The notes beneath the pieces were generated by a model, which was not told the DNA's origin, did no database searches, and saw nothing but the letters and a program-made list of their open reading frames with translations. A stretch of DNA of 64,000 nucleotides, from assembly GCA_027625915.1 (NCBI GenBank), contig JANTQA010000015.1, positions 1,798,001 through 1,862,000 on the forward strand, in the 5' to 3' direction. A program made the translations under genes and the position numbers. How positions within the stretch are numbered: position 1 is the stretch's first letter; each line of letters begins with the position of its first letter. This DNA comes from Anaeramoeba flamelloides (Eukaryota > Metamonada > Anaeramoebidae). This document shows positions 1-14,451 of this stretch, in pieces.

Positions 1-3000
1 AAAAACACCATTTCAACATTATATATTTATCAAATTATCTTTTCATTTTTAATATCCAGTTCGCAATACACTTTTAAACAAATTAACCATTTTACAAAAA
101 AAAAGGGGTTTACATTATTTATAATCACTTTATTAGATCATTTACAGAATAATAAAAATGAACCAGATCAAGAATTAATATTAATTTTAATTGATCAGAT
201 TTGTAACTTAATTTTTGTTGGAAATAAATCATTTGTGAAAATAAATACAAATAATGAGAATGAAAATATAAATAATGTCAACCATCCTTTCAGTAACACT
301 GGCAACAGCAATAATAACAAAGAAAATTTGCCAACTTTCAAAATTAAATATATCCAAGCACTTGAGTGTTTAGATTCACTTTTAATTCAAATATCCATTA
401 TCAACCAAGATGAAGAACTTGAAAAAAAAATTGAAAAAAAGATTAGTGAATTTTTATTACTTACATTCAGTGTTTCATCAAAAAATTATAAAATTTCGCA
501 ACAAACAAATCTTATTTTACACCTGATCCAATTTTATAATTATTTTAAATTTGAAATACAAGAAACTTTATTGAAATTAATTGAATTATTTGTAACTCGA
601 TTTTTATTAATTCCTAGAATCGAAATTGGCGAATTAATTCTCATAGCTAAAAAAACAAAATTAACTGATAATATTTTATCAAAAATTTTTAATTTATTTT
701 ATAAATTAATTTTATATAATAATGACATTCTATCACAATTATTAGATATGGACTTAATTGGATTGTTAACTGATTATATTCATGCATTTTCATTATCTGT
801 CCAATCCTCTAATGATCAAATAATTAGACTTTTTCATAAAGATGTTTTTGTACAACTAACCGATTTGCTTTATTGTATTTTACAAAATAATCTACGATTA
901 AAGAATAATAGAAATCATAAAAAAAAAAAAAAAAAATTAATATCATTCAAATCCAAAACATTTATCAATGATTTATTATGGTTATTACAATATCCTAGAT
1001 ATAGAAAGGAAACTGAAAAAATTTTCAATTTATTAATCAAAACAAACCCACAAGTAGAACTCAATTATCTATTGGAACAATTACAGTCCTTACCACCAGA
1101 AAAAATTGAAAGAAGGATTAGAATATTAAATTCGTTAACACTAATCGCAACAAAAAGTAAAAGTATTAAACAAAAAATATTCAAAGAAATGAACGGGTTT
1201 ATAATTTCCATGAATTGTATTGCATTATTAGGCTATAATGAATCAATGAGAGAAAATATTTTAATAAAAAATTTTCTAATATCCATTTTAAAATTATTAA
1301 AACAAGGTTTAAAAAATTCAATAGCAAATAGAAGAAAATTCCATTTAAATGTATTACCATTTTTAAATAATATTGTAAATTCCTCCAAATTATTAAAAAC
1401 TGAACATGGCTTGTCATTATTACTCCAATGTATGGATTTATCCTTTGAGTATAATGATAATGATAATAATAGAACTAATCAGAATAAAAATAAAAATAAA
1501 AATAAAAATAAAAATAAAAATAATAAAAAAAATAATTATAACAACAACAACAACAATAACAAAAATCATAATAATAAAAACAAAACTAATAAAAATAAAA
1601 ATACAAATATTATTAAAAATAATACAAAGAAGAAAATTATTTTATTAAATCCAAAAATTATTTATATAATGTTTAAATTAATGGAAAATTTGGATTTAAC
1701 AAAAATTAAAATTATACTTGAAAAAACTATTACTATTGTCAAATCAAATCCAATTAATGCTCAAAAATTAAGTAATTATAATTTTCTAAAATTAATAATT
1801 AAAAAATATTCTCATGTTATGTTTTATAATAAAACTCAAAATAATAAAGAAAACAATCAATTATTGATTGACATTAGAAATTTATTTCTTAATTTTCTTC
1901 AAGCAATACTTACATTCAATATTTCAATCAACGAATTATCAATTTATTTCCAAATATTAGCCAAAACCAATAACAAACAGAATAATGAAATTAATAATTT
2001 ATTTTTAAATAATATAAAAAAAATTACACATAATTCTAGCTCAGCTTCAAAAATAAGATTTAATTCGAATTATAATAAAAATAGTTCAATTTATTTTTCA
2101 AAAATTAATAATTTTAATATCATAAATAATGAAATTAGTTATTCAATCGCCTTATTGATCAAAATAAATGCATTTGAAAAGATTCAAAAAAAAAAAAAAA
2201 TAAAGATTTTTCAAATCAAATCAAACAAAAATGAAAATATTTTGAAATTTTTTATTCAAAAGCAAATTATTTATATCAAGACATTTAATAAGAATTATAT
2301 AAATTTCAATTCTTATCAATTAAGACAATCAAAAGTTTATTACATTGCGATTACCCATTCTCAAAAAAGAAAAAATAATAATTCATCGATATTAACTTTA
2401 TTTATAAATGGGGGATTGATCAATAAAAAAATTATTAAATTCCCAAAATTTTCAAAAATAAATAATTCTCTAATTTTTGGTTCTTTAAAGCAGAATATTA
2501 AGGATGCAACCAAACAAAATATAAATTCAAAATGGGATCTTTATTCATTTTCCCTTTTTAATAATTTATTAACTAATCAAGAAATCTTTCAATTTTATTT
2601 ATCAGAAACATTTATGAATTTACATTCCTTCGAAAGTTTAAATTATTATCAAAACAATTATAAATTAAATCCCCAAAATGTTTCCAAATATTTGAATTCA
2701 ATTAAAAAGAAAAATACAAACCAAAAAAATGAAGGTAACAATAATTTTAATATTACCAATGGTAAGAATCATGATGATCTTGAAAATCTATTAAAAACAT
2801 TTAATTTTTCAATGACCAAAAATGTTAAAAAAAAAAATATGTTCAATAGAAAATCTTCATTATTATTTTCTTTGGATCCAACTAATTCTAGATTTAATAA
2901 AAAAAATTGGAAATGGAAAATTTACAATTCCATTGGAATATCCAATATTAATAATCGTGGTGTTATCAATGGAGACGTTGAGGTCTTATTTTCAAATGGA

Positions 3001-6000
3001 CTTTTAAAACAATTAATCAATATAAATTTTTTTTCACTATTTTATTTAATTGAAATTTACAACGATTCTGAAAAAATTGAACATACGTTAAAAATATTTT
3101 ATTATTTTTGTACATTTAATTATACAAGTTTAAGAGAAATTGAAAGAAAAAATGGATATAAAATTTTAGGTTTTATCTTGAAAAAAAAATTAAAATACAT
3201 TAGAAAAGAAACCATTAATGAATTATTCCAATTAATTTTTCTAAAAAATATTTCAAAAGAAAATAATGAAACGAGCAATGAAAAAAATGAATATATTATT
3301 GCCAATCAATTATTTTTTCAATCCATCTTTTTAAATAGAGAAATTTGGAGATTTTCAAAACCACAGATACAAGTTTTAGTTTATCAAAAAATATTATATT
3401 TTATCTATAATAATAAATATTCAGAATTAAACTGTTATATTTTACAAAAGCTAAATATCATCAATCATTTAATATACGTATTACAAGAACCTACACTGCC
3501 AATTAGTGTCCTGGAGGTAATAGGTAAAATCATTGAAAAATTTTTTACCAAAATTAGAAATGACAATGAAATAAAATTATTAGCGAATTTAATTCTGGCC
3601 AGATCTTATCAAAATCAAAGTTTTGGAAATAATTCCAATTCAAATGATAATTACAGCAACAAGAATAACAAAAATGAAGAAAAAACGGATTTTTTATCTT
3701 TTTCAATTATTGATCAAGATAAGAATAAAATAATCCCAATTATTTCCAATACAATAATAGTTAATTTATTATTAAAAACAATATTAAAAATTACTCAAAA
3801 TATTAGAAAAAATTTCTCTTTAGATTTATTTGAAAAAAATTTTGAGTTATTTTCTCATTATTTTTCGCCCGAATGGTCACTTTCGATACTCCAGCAACCA
3901 ATTTCTTCTGAAACTGCTGGCTTAATTATTAGATTAACTTTCACTTTTTTACAAATTAGTACTTTATATTATCAAAAATTTCATCAATTAAAAGGGTTTC
4001 AAACAATAAAATATTTAATTATTAAATTTAGTAATAATCAAAAAATTTCATTGTATTTGTTAACCTATTTATTGAAACTATCCTTCCTTGATTTTTCATC
4101 TTTTAACTTTGTAATAATGAAAAATTATTTGAATGAAAAATTATTAGAAAAAAAATCTAGGAAGGGCTATGTATTAACTCAAAAAACTCAAGTTATTACA
4201 AATCAACAAATATTGTTAATTTTAACTTTTTTAAAACACTCCCAAAAGTTATTAATAAACAACAAAATAAATAAATATTATTATTCGAGTAGTAGTACGA
4301 GCAGGAATAAGAAAAAGAAAAATAAAAATAAAACCCCTAATAAGAATGATATAGATTATAAATATGAGTCAAAAAAAATAAATTATAAAAAATTACAAAA
4401 ACAAACTTGCGAAATTATAAATTTATTAATCCAATTAAGTTTTAAACAATCATTTTTTAAACAAATTTTTAAAAATGAAAGAATTATTACATGCTTTTTA
4501 GATCTTTTTTTCCCAGAAGAAATAAAAAAAAATTTCAACACTTTTAAGAAAAGTCTAAAAAATAATGATCATGATTTAAAATATTATCCAAAAATTATTA
4601 ATTACTTTTCGAATAATAAAATTTTCAAAAAATTATTTGATTTTCTTGGGATATTATTTCGATTAAATATTATGCATTTTATACAATTTAATTTTTTATT
4701 TGATTTAATTATAAACTATTTTTTCAACATTCAATCAAAAGAATTAAGTAATTTATTTTTAAAAAAATTTTTCCTTCAATTAATTTCAATTTTTATGACA
4801 ATTATTAAAAAAACAAAAAAAAATATGACAAAAGATATGGAAAAGTCCTTTTTATTCTTTTCTAATTCAATTTTAAATAATATTTTATCTGGGATTTTTA
4901 ACAATCAAGATGAATTAATTATTATGTGTTTTTTTTTTGATTGTTCTCAAATTTTATTTCTTAACAACAACAATAATAATAATAATAATAATAATCAAGT
5001 TAATGATTCAAATGAAAAAATAAATAAGAGTAATGATAATGATAATGACAAGTTAACGAATAAAATTAATAATTCAAACGAAAAACAATGGAAAAAAAAT
5101 AAAAAAAAATTTTACAAACAATTTCAATTCATTTTTAATAAAGTAATTGTTTATTTTTTATATTCTTCTAAAAACAAATCTCAAATAATAAATTTCTTTT
5201 TAAATAATATTAAGCTATTTCTTCAAAATAACGATGATATTGAATTTTATATCTTTTTAATTAATTTTTTTAATCAATAACAATGAAAATGAAAATGAAA
5301 ATGAAAATGACAATAAAAATGACAATGAAAATGACAATGCAAAAGAAAAATTAAATCTTAAGAAAAAAAATGATAATGATAAGAAGAAGAATAAATATAA
5401 CAATAATTTTCAAGAGCAAATTTATCTAATTTGGACAAAATTAATAAAATTAAAATCTAAAAATTTTGTCTCCCTTTTCGAAATTTCTAATTCTAAATTA
5501 AAAAAATCTAAAAATTTATTAAATGAGGATTTTTTTAAATTAATTTTTATTGAAAAAAAAACACAAATCAAAGAATTAAATAATGAATTGCATATGCAAA
5601 TAATAAATGATTTTTTATTAAAAATTAAAACCCAATTTCAAAAAATTTATGAAAAAAAACAATTAAAAACTAAAAAAACAATTACTAATTCCAAAAAAAA
5701 AATAAATAAATTAAAGATAAAAATTCTATTAATTGAAAATCAAGAATATCAATATTATAACGAAAATTATAAAAATTGGTTAAAATTAACCTTCACAATT
5801 TTTGAAAATCAGAAATATAATTTGAGAAAAAATAAATTAGAAGATTTGGATCTCTCTGTTTGGTTAAAAAACAAATGGAAATTAATAACAAAACAATTAT
5901 TAGATGAAAGGGGAACTTTTTATTATCAAAATAAATATTTTGCAAAATGTGGCGAGAATAAAGATAATAAATTAAAAATTACTCATTATAAATTGGATCA

Positions 6001-9000
6001 TAATGAAGCATTTTCTAGAATGAAAAAAAAATTTATTAAAAAATTTAAATTTATCAGCCACTCTTCTTATTTTTCACCAACAATAATAAAAAGTACAAAA
6101 AAAAAAAAATCAAATACAATGAGAACTGAATCTATAGTTTATTATCAAAAAAGTGATATAAAAAGCAATAAAAAATCGATCAAAAATCCTTGGGATCAAA
6201 ATGAAGTTAATTTGTTTCGTTCTTTAAACCAGAATGTTCGAAAAAATTTAATTTCTATCCAAACAAAGACTAATAATAACATAAATGATGATAATGAAGA
6301 AACGGGAAATAACAGAGGAAATAATAACGTGGAAGAAAAGAATGAGAAAAATGAAAAAGAAAATTTAGATATTAATAATGAAAAAAAGACAGATCCTAAG
6401 ACTGCAAAGAAAAATGAAACAAGCATTAAAAAAGATAAAGGGTATACTAAAGTGGAAAATGCTAATAATGATAATAGTAATAAGAACGGCAATGATAATG
6501 ATGGTAATAACAACAATGGCAACGATAATGATAATAACAAGAATAAAAAAAAAGAAAAAGAAAAGTTAAAGATAAAGAATAAAAATAAAAATATTCAAAA
6601 AGGAAAAGAGAAGGAAGATATACAACAGGCCGAAAACGGTAAAAATGATAATGACGCTTCTGAGGAAGAAGAAGAGGACGAAGGAGTAATTGAAGACAAA
6701 AGAATTTTAAGAAGATTAGATCCTGAGGATAATAATAAAATTATAAAAAAATATCCGTGTTCAATTATTTGGAATTTTAATCTAATAAAATCTGTATTAA
6801 TTCTTTGTAAACACAATTTTTACACAATAACAAATTATACCATTTCAGAAACAAATGAATTTTTTGAAATAGGTGAGGTGGGGAAAATTAAACATAAATG
6901 TAAAAAATGGTATTATCAAGATCTATCAAATCTTTTTAAAAGAAATAAATTTGCACAAGAAATTGGAATTGAATTTTTTTTTGAAAATGGTCAAAATTGC
7001 TTTTTACTATTTGCAAATGAACAAGAAAGGAATGAAATTTATAGAAAAATTGTCGCAAAGACAAAATCTTTCAATTTTTTCCCCCCAAAAAAAAAGAATA
7101 ATAAGGAAGAAATTAATCTAGAAGAATTAAAATCGAAAAAACTATATATCAAAAAAATCAGAAATAAATGGGTTGAAGGTGAAATTTCTAATTTTGAATA
7201 TTTAATGATATTAAATACTCTAGCTGGCAGAACCTTCAATGATTTAACACAATATCCCGTTTTCCCTTGGATTTTGAAAAATTATACCTCTGAGTCAATA
7301 GATTTAAACGATCCAAATAATTACAGGGATTTATCAAAGCCTATGGGAGCACAAGATGCTGACAGATTAAAAAAATTTATCAACAATTATAATAATTGGT
7401 ATGATGATAAAATACCAAAGTTTCATTATGGATCTCATTACTCAAGCCCTGGGATCGTTTTGTATTATTTACTGAGGATCGAGCCATATTCAACTCAATT
7501 TGTTAAATTACAAGGTTTGTTTTTATTATTTTTTTCTCATTTTTATTTTTATTATTTTTTATTTTTAACTATTTAAAATAAGGAAACAATTTTTTTTCAA
7601 AAATAAATCATTTGATAAGAAAAATATTTTCAAATTTAAAGGATATTACTAATTCTTTTCAAAAAAAAAATGACCCACTTTAAGCTATTATTTCGAATCA
7701 AATAAAATCAATGAATAATTTTTTCTTAGATAAGAACATATTTTTGGGAAATAATAAAAAAAAAAAAAAAAAAAAATACTTGTTAATAAATAATTGATAG
7801 AACAATAAACCTTTGCTCAAATAAAACAAGATCTACAAAATAATCTTTATTTTTATTTTGAAAATTATTTCAAATTTGAACCAGATCTTCATTGTGTTCA
7901 TTATTATTTATTCAGAAAAAGATTTGTAATTTTTGTTACAATAATCTTAGATAACAGTTCACTATATTTTTTGTTAATTAATCTGTCTTTTCGTTTTTGG
8001 GTTCAAAATATTCACCAGAAAATCATATAATATACAAATAAAAATTTTCACATTAAAACATAGATTTTTAATTTTAATTCAAAACTTTCTTAAAAAAAAT
8101 TAAACAAGGAATCATGGCAAACAAAAATTTTATGATTAATAAAAAACTTTAATTTTCCAATAATCGTAACTCATTTAAAAATTAGAAAAAACAATTTTTT
8201 TAATTATTTTAGGGAGGGGTATAAACTCATCTTGTTTGCCGTTAGGTTTTTTTGACTTTTAGAAATAAAAAGAAAATTAAATAAATTTTCAGTTTATTTC
8301 CGAATTTTGGAAAAGCTAGGCACTCTACGGCACTTTAGTTAGATTTTTTTTAATTTAAGAAATAAATCTAAAATTTATTTAATTTTCGGTTTATTTCTCA
8401 AATTAAAAAAAAAAAACGATCGTTAGCTTTTCCACAATTTTAAAAGTATTGAGTTAAATCGATGATTTTACTCGATTCTTTTGAATTTTGGAAAAGCTTG
8501 GCACTTGATGGCACTTTTAGTTAGGTTTTTTTTTAATTTTTGTTTTGATTAGAACATCCTTAGATTTTCGAAACAAAAAAAAAAAGTAAAAAAAACCTAG
8601 GACACTTCATAACTCAAAAAATTTTTTGAAAAAACAAATCTCTAAATTTTGTATTTTTGAAATATACTCACATAATAAACGTTATTATACATAACAATTT
8701 TGAAAAAGGTATATAACTTTATTGGATATTAATTGGAATTGAAAAAAAAATGAAAATTTTTAGTAATATTTTTTTTCCTTTTTAATTGTACAATTTTTCA
8801 AATTTTTATTTGTCTTATTGAAGAGATTATTTAATCGATTTTTTTAATTATCCGAAAAACAATCATATTATTCAATTACAAAATAAAATCAAATATTTCT
8901 TTCAAAAGTTATCACTAAATTAAATTGAAAAAATGATTTTTTTCTGTTTTTGAAATATTTTTTATCATTTTATTTTTTTCCATGTTTGGGTTTTTATATA

Positions 9001-12000
9001 AACCCCATTCCAAATATTTGGACACACCCAAAAACAAAAATAGGCAAAAAAAAAAACTCAATTTTATTTTATATTTTTCCAAACGTATAATAAAAACCAG
9101 ATTCAAGTAACCTAGTATTTATGTTTTTATAAGTAATCATTTTATCCAAATAAAAAAAAAAATATAAAACTAAAAATTAAAACAAGTGTGTCCAAAATAA
9201 TGAAACGAGCGGAACAAAAAATGTATTGGATAAATTTGTTGAAATTTCACCAACAATTGTTGATGGATCAAATGATAAGATACCATCAACTGATTTTATT
9301 TTATTTTTTCTATTTAACAAACTCAACACTAACCTTCTATCAACCATCGAAAAAAATTTTCTAGATCTAACAAAAAAGATTACATAACTTGAAAAAAGAG
9401 GAAATGAAAACAAAACAAAAAATGAAATAGTTTGTAAAATCAAAATTATTTCTAAATTGGAAGTAAAGTGTAGGATTGTTATTCTTTCAACTGTTTAAAC
9501 CGTGTCTAAAATTTTTGAATTTAGTTTATATTCCCTTTTTTTTTCTGCAATTTTTTCTAACACTAATTTTTTTTTCTAGTTTAATATTCAATCAAAAGTT
9601 CATTCATTCTAACTAATTTCAAAAAATAAAAAAATACCCCAAAAATAGGTGTTTTTTTCAAAAATCCGTAATTTTGAAAAAGCGTGATATTAAAATATTA
9701 AAGAGTTTAATAGCTATCTTTTCTTAATTACATAAAATTATCATAACTTTGAAAAAATAATTTATAAAAGATGTATAACTGAAATCCAATATGTAGTTTT
9801 AACTAATTTTAATGTTCAGAATTTATTTTTTTTCCTTGTAGTATTTTCGTTAAAGTTTTTTTTTAATTATTAAAGAATTGAGTTAAATCTTTAATTTTAT
9901 TCAATTCTTTTGAATTAAAACAAAACCTAGGCACTTGAAGGTACTCTACAGCACTACCCAAATTCCTAAATTTTTTTTTAGAAATTTTATTAAAGACTCA
10001 AAAATAAGTTTATTATCCACTATGGGAAATAAATATGATGAAATTTTTTTTATTATAATATTAAAAATATTATTATTGTTTAATATAATAGATATATTAA
10101 TTGTTTTTAATTAAGATATCCAGATTACAAGATTATTTTCATATAATGAAAAAATCCATAAAAATTGGTCAAAATTTACAATGATTTCTAAATGGTTTAT
10201 TTTTTTACATCATTCACAAATATTTTGATTTTGGTTTTATTCATAAAATAAGAATACCTGTTAAGATAATTTGTAAAATTTCAGAGTTTTAAAATTGAAG
10301 TTGAACCCTTCCATTTTAAATATATTTTGTCGTTAGGTTTTCCACTATTCAAAAGAATTGAGTAAAATTTTAGATTTCTCTCTATTCTTTTAAATTCTGG
10401 AAGAAATAGCTTAAGTGTTTGTCAGCTTTTTTTTTTTTTTTATTTAATTTGAGAAATAAACCGAGAATTTCTTTAATTTTCTATTTATTTCTCAAACTAA
10501 AAAAAAACCTAGGCAATCCACGGTTCTTGACGACACGGCTACTTATTTATGGTGTTATTGATTTGGATAATTTTTAAATATTTTTGTCGTCAGGTGACTA
10601 GGTTTTTTTTAATTCTAAGAAATAACAAGAAAATTTCAAAAATTTTCTTTTAATTTCAAAAATTAAAAAAAAACTAAAGACATTTCCAACTCAAACTACT
10701 TTCTAAATTTTTAATTCTGAAATTGTCTAGTTCTATTTCTAGTTGTTTTAAATTTTGGGAGTTCCAATTTATATTTTCAAATCTTTTTTTTTTTATAAAA
10801 AGAAATGATAATTGATTCGTTCAAAACCTTGGATTTTTAATTTTAGAATTAACTTAAAACTTCATTTATATATTATTATTCTAACAGGATCAATTTTTGA
10901 ATCTGTTTTATAAAAAAGCCTAGGGGAGTGTGTGTTAATTAATAAAAATTTTGTAATTTTTTTATTGTTCCAATTACCAATATCTTTAAAATCTATTTTT
11001 GTCAAATCAAATATTTCTAATCCATCTAATAGATGGCTATGTAATACAGCTTTAAAAAACTGAATTTTTAAACCATTAGAAAAAAATTTTTTTTTTATTG
11101 TTAGATATTGATTAATATTTTGAAATTGGCCTTAACTTTATCAAGGTTAAACTTTAAATGAGTTTTGTATATCTATCCAAATACCAAGATATAAAATTTC
11201 CTTTGGAATTAAAGTTTTTTTTTTTTTAATTTTATCATTATTTGGGTTCATTCTGAAATCTCATATTATTTTATATATTTTTTGTAATTGGGAATTGATT
11301 TTTTATCAATGATCCTTTCATAAGTAAAATTAGATCGTCTATAAACATTTGGACATGTAATGCAGTTGATTTTATTTTTTTCTAAGAGAAAAAGAGTAAT
11401 AAACCCAAAAAATAAAGGAGATAACCAATCCGCTTGATAAACGCCAATTTCTTCTTTTTTGTAATAATAAGCAAGTAGATATCTTACGATGATTTCATTT
11501 TTTATAAATTTTTTAATTGAACTAATAAATTAGTGAATGACGAATAGAGTCAAAATATTTTTTTATATCTATTGTAACTATATAAATATTTTCTTTTTTG
11601 AATTTATTTTTATTTTTTTTTTATTGATATTCATTGAATAAATTTTTAACTACTATTCTAGTACCAATTTTTTTCTTAAATCCAAATCGGTTTTTTTGAA
11701 ACTAAATCTCAAGAATCTTGGATTCCTCCATATAACAATTTAAGAAAAAATCTTTGGAGAGTTATGATTAATTGAAATTGGTCGATAATTAAGTTGTATT
11801 CCTTCATCTCCAGATTTATGAATGAATAAAAAAAAAAATTCTTTCGTCATGCTTTCAAGTAAGTAAATATTTTAAATCGAGTATATATGTCTCATTTGAG
11901 ACAATAGTTTAATAATTTTTATTTCAAATAAACAATAAAAATGAAAAAATAAAAACTGTTTAAACTTTTTGGAATAACATTTCTTAAATTATTATGGAAA

Positions 12001-14451
12001 TAAACTTCGTGAAAAATCGTTTATTTTTCAGTATTTATAGAGTTATAAGAAATATTTAAGAATTGGCTATATTCATCTTCAAAAAGTGAAAATAGAAACT
12101 TTTAAAAAAATTATTAAAATAAAATTGATATTTTTAACTCTTTTCAAGGCACTTTTGTAAAACTGTTGACATTTACTATACTAAGAAATTACATTAATAA
12201 AAAAAAATAAAATTTAATAAAAAATGAAAAATAATTAAGAAAATTTTTATTAATAAATATATATTTCTTTTAATTTTAATTTTTATTATATTTTTATATA
12301 GGGGGTAAATTCGATAATCCAGATCGAATATTTAGATCAATAAAATATTGTTATGAAAATGCAAGTTCACTAATTTATTCAAATGTTAAAGAACTGATAC
12401 CAGAATTTTATTATTTACCAACATTTTTAAGAAATAAAAATAATTTCAATTTTGGATCATTAGAAAATGGAAAAAAAGTTAATCATGTGGAATTGCCACC
12501 CTGGGCAAATGGGAGTGCAGAAAATTTTATTAGAATTCATAGAAAGGCGTTAGAAAGCAATTATGTCAGTGAACATCTAAATGAATGGATTGATTTAATT
12601 TTTGGCTATAAGCAAAAGGGAGAGGAAGCAGTGAAAGCTAATAATGTCTTTTATTACTTAACATATGAAAACAAAATAAATTTTAATACTGTAGATAACG
12701 ATATTGTGAAGCAAGCACTGATAAATCAAATTGAAAGTTTTGGTAAATGTCCAATACAATTATTCCAAAAAAAAGCCCACCCTAAAAGGAAATATAAAAT
12801 CAACAGTATAATGGGAAAAAATGTCTTGGGAAAGGTAAATGAAAAGGAAATACAAATGAAAAGGGAAAATGGGAAGCGGAAGGAAGAAGGGAAAGTTCAA
12901 GAAAAGGAGAAAGAAAAAGAAATTGTTTTTTTAAATCCTTCAAAATTAGATACAAATTTACTAAAACAATTGGAATGCAAAATTGGCGATATTAAAATAT
13001 ATTTGACTAAAATAAGAACTAATATCATTATTACCAAAAAAAAAAGAAAAATTAACCCATCAAATTTTTCAACTTTTTTTGATTATTCTTATGCAGACAA
13101 TTCCATTAGAATTTTTGATAAAAATGAAAAATTATTATGCTACAAGCAAAACCCCCATTTTGGGAAAATTACCAAAATGTGTATTTCTCAAAATGGTAAA
13201 TATTTTATTACAGCCGGGAAAGATCTTATTTTAAATTTTTGGTATTTAAAATTATTCAAAAAGGGAAAAGGAAATATACCACATTCAATTACCTTATTGG
13301 ATTCTTGTCATGGCCACACAAAAAAAATTACAGCGTTAGATATATGTGTTAAATATTCAATAGCAGTAAGTGGCTCGAAAGATAGGTCTGTTATCATCTG
13401 GGATTTGAATAAATTCAGAATAATTAGAATAATTAATGATTTTAAATTACAAATAGAAAACATTAAAATTAATAAATATACTGGCGAAATTGTAATTTCT
13501 TCTTCAAACGAAATGAAATTATACACCATTAATGGTGATTTATTAGCCCAAATTAAGCTGAATAATGTTTATAAAGATACCATTACATCTTTAATAATAA
13601 CTAAAATTGATCAAAAATATAATTCTTTTCGATATATTACGGGCCACCAATCTGGGCAAATTCGATTTTGGAAAACTAATTTAATTAAGAATAAAAAATT
13701 GGATAATTCACATCAAAATAATAATATCAATAAAACTTATACCGTCGATAAAAATAAAAACAATAAAAAGGAAAAGGAAAAAGCCAAATATAATGATAAT
13801 GAGAACGAGAACGAGAACGAGAACCAGAAAGAGAAGGAGAAGGAGAAGGAGAAGGAGAAGGAGGAAGAGGAAGAGGAAGAGGAAGAGAAAGAGAAAGAGA
13901 AGGAGAAGGAGAAAGAGAAAGAGAATGAGAATGAGAATGAGAATGAGAATGAGAAAGAGAAGGGGAAAGAGGAAGAGAAAGAGAAGGAGAAGGAGAAAGA
14001 TAATGATAATGATAATAATAAACAAAACCACACTAATGAACATTTAGAAAGAAAAAATGAAAATATAAAAAAGGCATTAATATTGGAATTTATTCAGATT
14101 TGGAAATCGGATATTCAACGAAAGGGTCCTATCAAAACTCTTTATTTTAATCTTAAGCATAAAAAAATATACTTTTCTATTGATAAACGTGTTTTTGTTT
14201 TATCAGAAAAATCAATAACCCAACCAAATATTAAAATTGAAAAAAATAAATGTTCGGTTTGCTTGAAAAAATTTAATTTTAAACGGAAAAAAAAAATATG
14301 CCCAATTTGTAAGAATCCCGTTTGTCACAATTGTTTATTATCACACTCAAATGTTAATGACACGAATTCAAACTTAATTTGTAAAAATTGTTTTGAAAAT
14401 ATGCAAAAGGGTTCAATTTCAGAACAAAACATTCAATTAAATTTGAATTAA
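1..14451 (+). CDS. WDFY3/Alfy-like BEACH-WD40-FYVE protein (5' end outside window)
   Basis: Large scaffold protein; animal WDFY3/Alfy acts in selective autophagy of aggregates. The frame is open from base 1, so the start lies upstream. About 3,220 codons are present against roughly 3,500 in human WDFY3. Order: helical armadillo-like region with NLLWLLQYPRYR-type text near codon 250; Asn/Lys tracts; a concanavalin-A/LamG-like segment near codons 700-870; acidic linker; PH-BEACH (about 6745-7060); BEACH (from about 7135, continuing 12302-12790, with NYRDLSKPMGAQ and LPPWANGSAENFI); WD40 repeats (13070-13690, including GHTKKITALDI and SGSKDRSVIIWD); a Lys/Glu tract; and a C-terminal FYVE-like zinc finger (14250-14405). 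One intron, 7515-12301, splits BEACH; joining CAA-G to GG-GGT restores QGGKFDNPDR. One T too many in a T7 run (5265-5271) shifts the frame before the stop at 5278; the next frame runs on at once with Asn/Glu-rich text. BEACH-WD40-FYVE order makes the family assignment firm. Confidence 0.9.
8243..9948. repeat. Palindromic repeat cluster inserted in the LINE 3' tail
   Basis: This block separates the two halves of the LINE 3' tail. It holds several imperfect hairpins of 65-90 bp. Family A (8240-8325, 8338-8424) has arms with GAAATAAA and TTTATTTC between T-rich and A-rich ends. Family B (8435-8505, 9865-9930) has arms with GAATTGAGT and ACTCGATTC or a close variant. The junctions carry GGCACTCTACGGCACTT-like words, also seen reversed at 42375 and 61840. 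The centre (about 8620-9860) is plain AT-rich sequence in which I see no gene. Confidence 0.7.
10320..10685. repeat. Palindromic repeats within the LINE
   Basis: There are three consecutive imperfect palindromes: family B at about 10338-10405, with GAATTGAGTAAAAT facing its inverse, and family A at about 10421-10512 and 10582-10680. The family A copies have TTTATTTCTCAA facing TTGAGAAATAAA and CCTAGG at the outer ends. The other LINE copy lacks them at the matching position (its homology ends at about 14928), so they look like later insertions. Confidence 0.65.

Larger units (their letters stand above)
8212..11860 (-). mobile_element. Decayed LINE (non-LTR retrotransposon), antisense in the intron
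   Basis: Read on the minus strand, short stretches give the hallmarks of a non-LTR reverse transcriptase in the right order: LNYRPIS (about 11776-11795), QADWLSPLFFGF (about 11415-11440), MFIDDLILLMKG (about 11325-11350) and YLGIWID (about 11171-11196). A tail with WIS...NLGIW follows (10160-9949) and a last short 3' piece lies at 8212-8242. The frame is broken many times, so it is a dead copy. Palindromic repeats interrupt it at about 8243-9948 and 10320-10685. No endonuclease domain was recognised upstream of the RT. The downstream copy at 14928-16110 matches bases 10690-11590 closely. Confidence 0.8.
7515..12301 (+). other. 4.8-kb intron inside the BEACH domain
   Basis: The donor is CAAG|GTTTGT and the acceptor is ATATAG|GGGG, phase 1. 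Splicing joins VKLQ to GGKFDNPDRIF, the conserved BEACH core, so both sites are well supported. The other two introns seen in this window are 120 and 130 nt. The excess length is explained by an antisense LINE copy and palindromic repeats. Bases 7577-8211 and 11880-12280 show nothing recognisable beyond AT-rich intron sequence. Confidence 0.9.

Noticed and set aside
235-240. Start codon of the BEACH gene at 235
   Set aside because: It is a GTG, and the same frame is open without a stop back to base 1.
13708-14043. Hydrophobic Leu/Phe/Ile-rich minus-strand frames
   Set aside because: Antisense shadow of a Lys/Glu tract in the BEACH gene.
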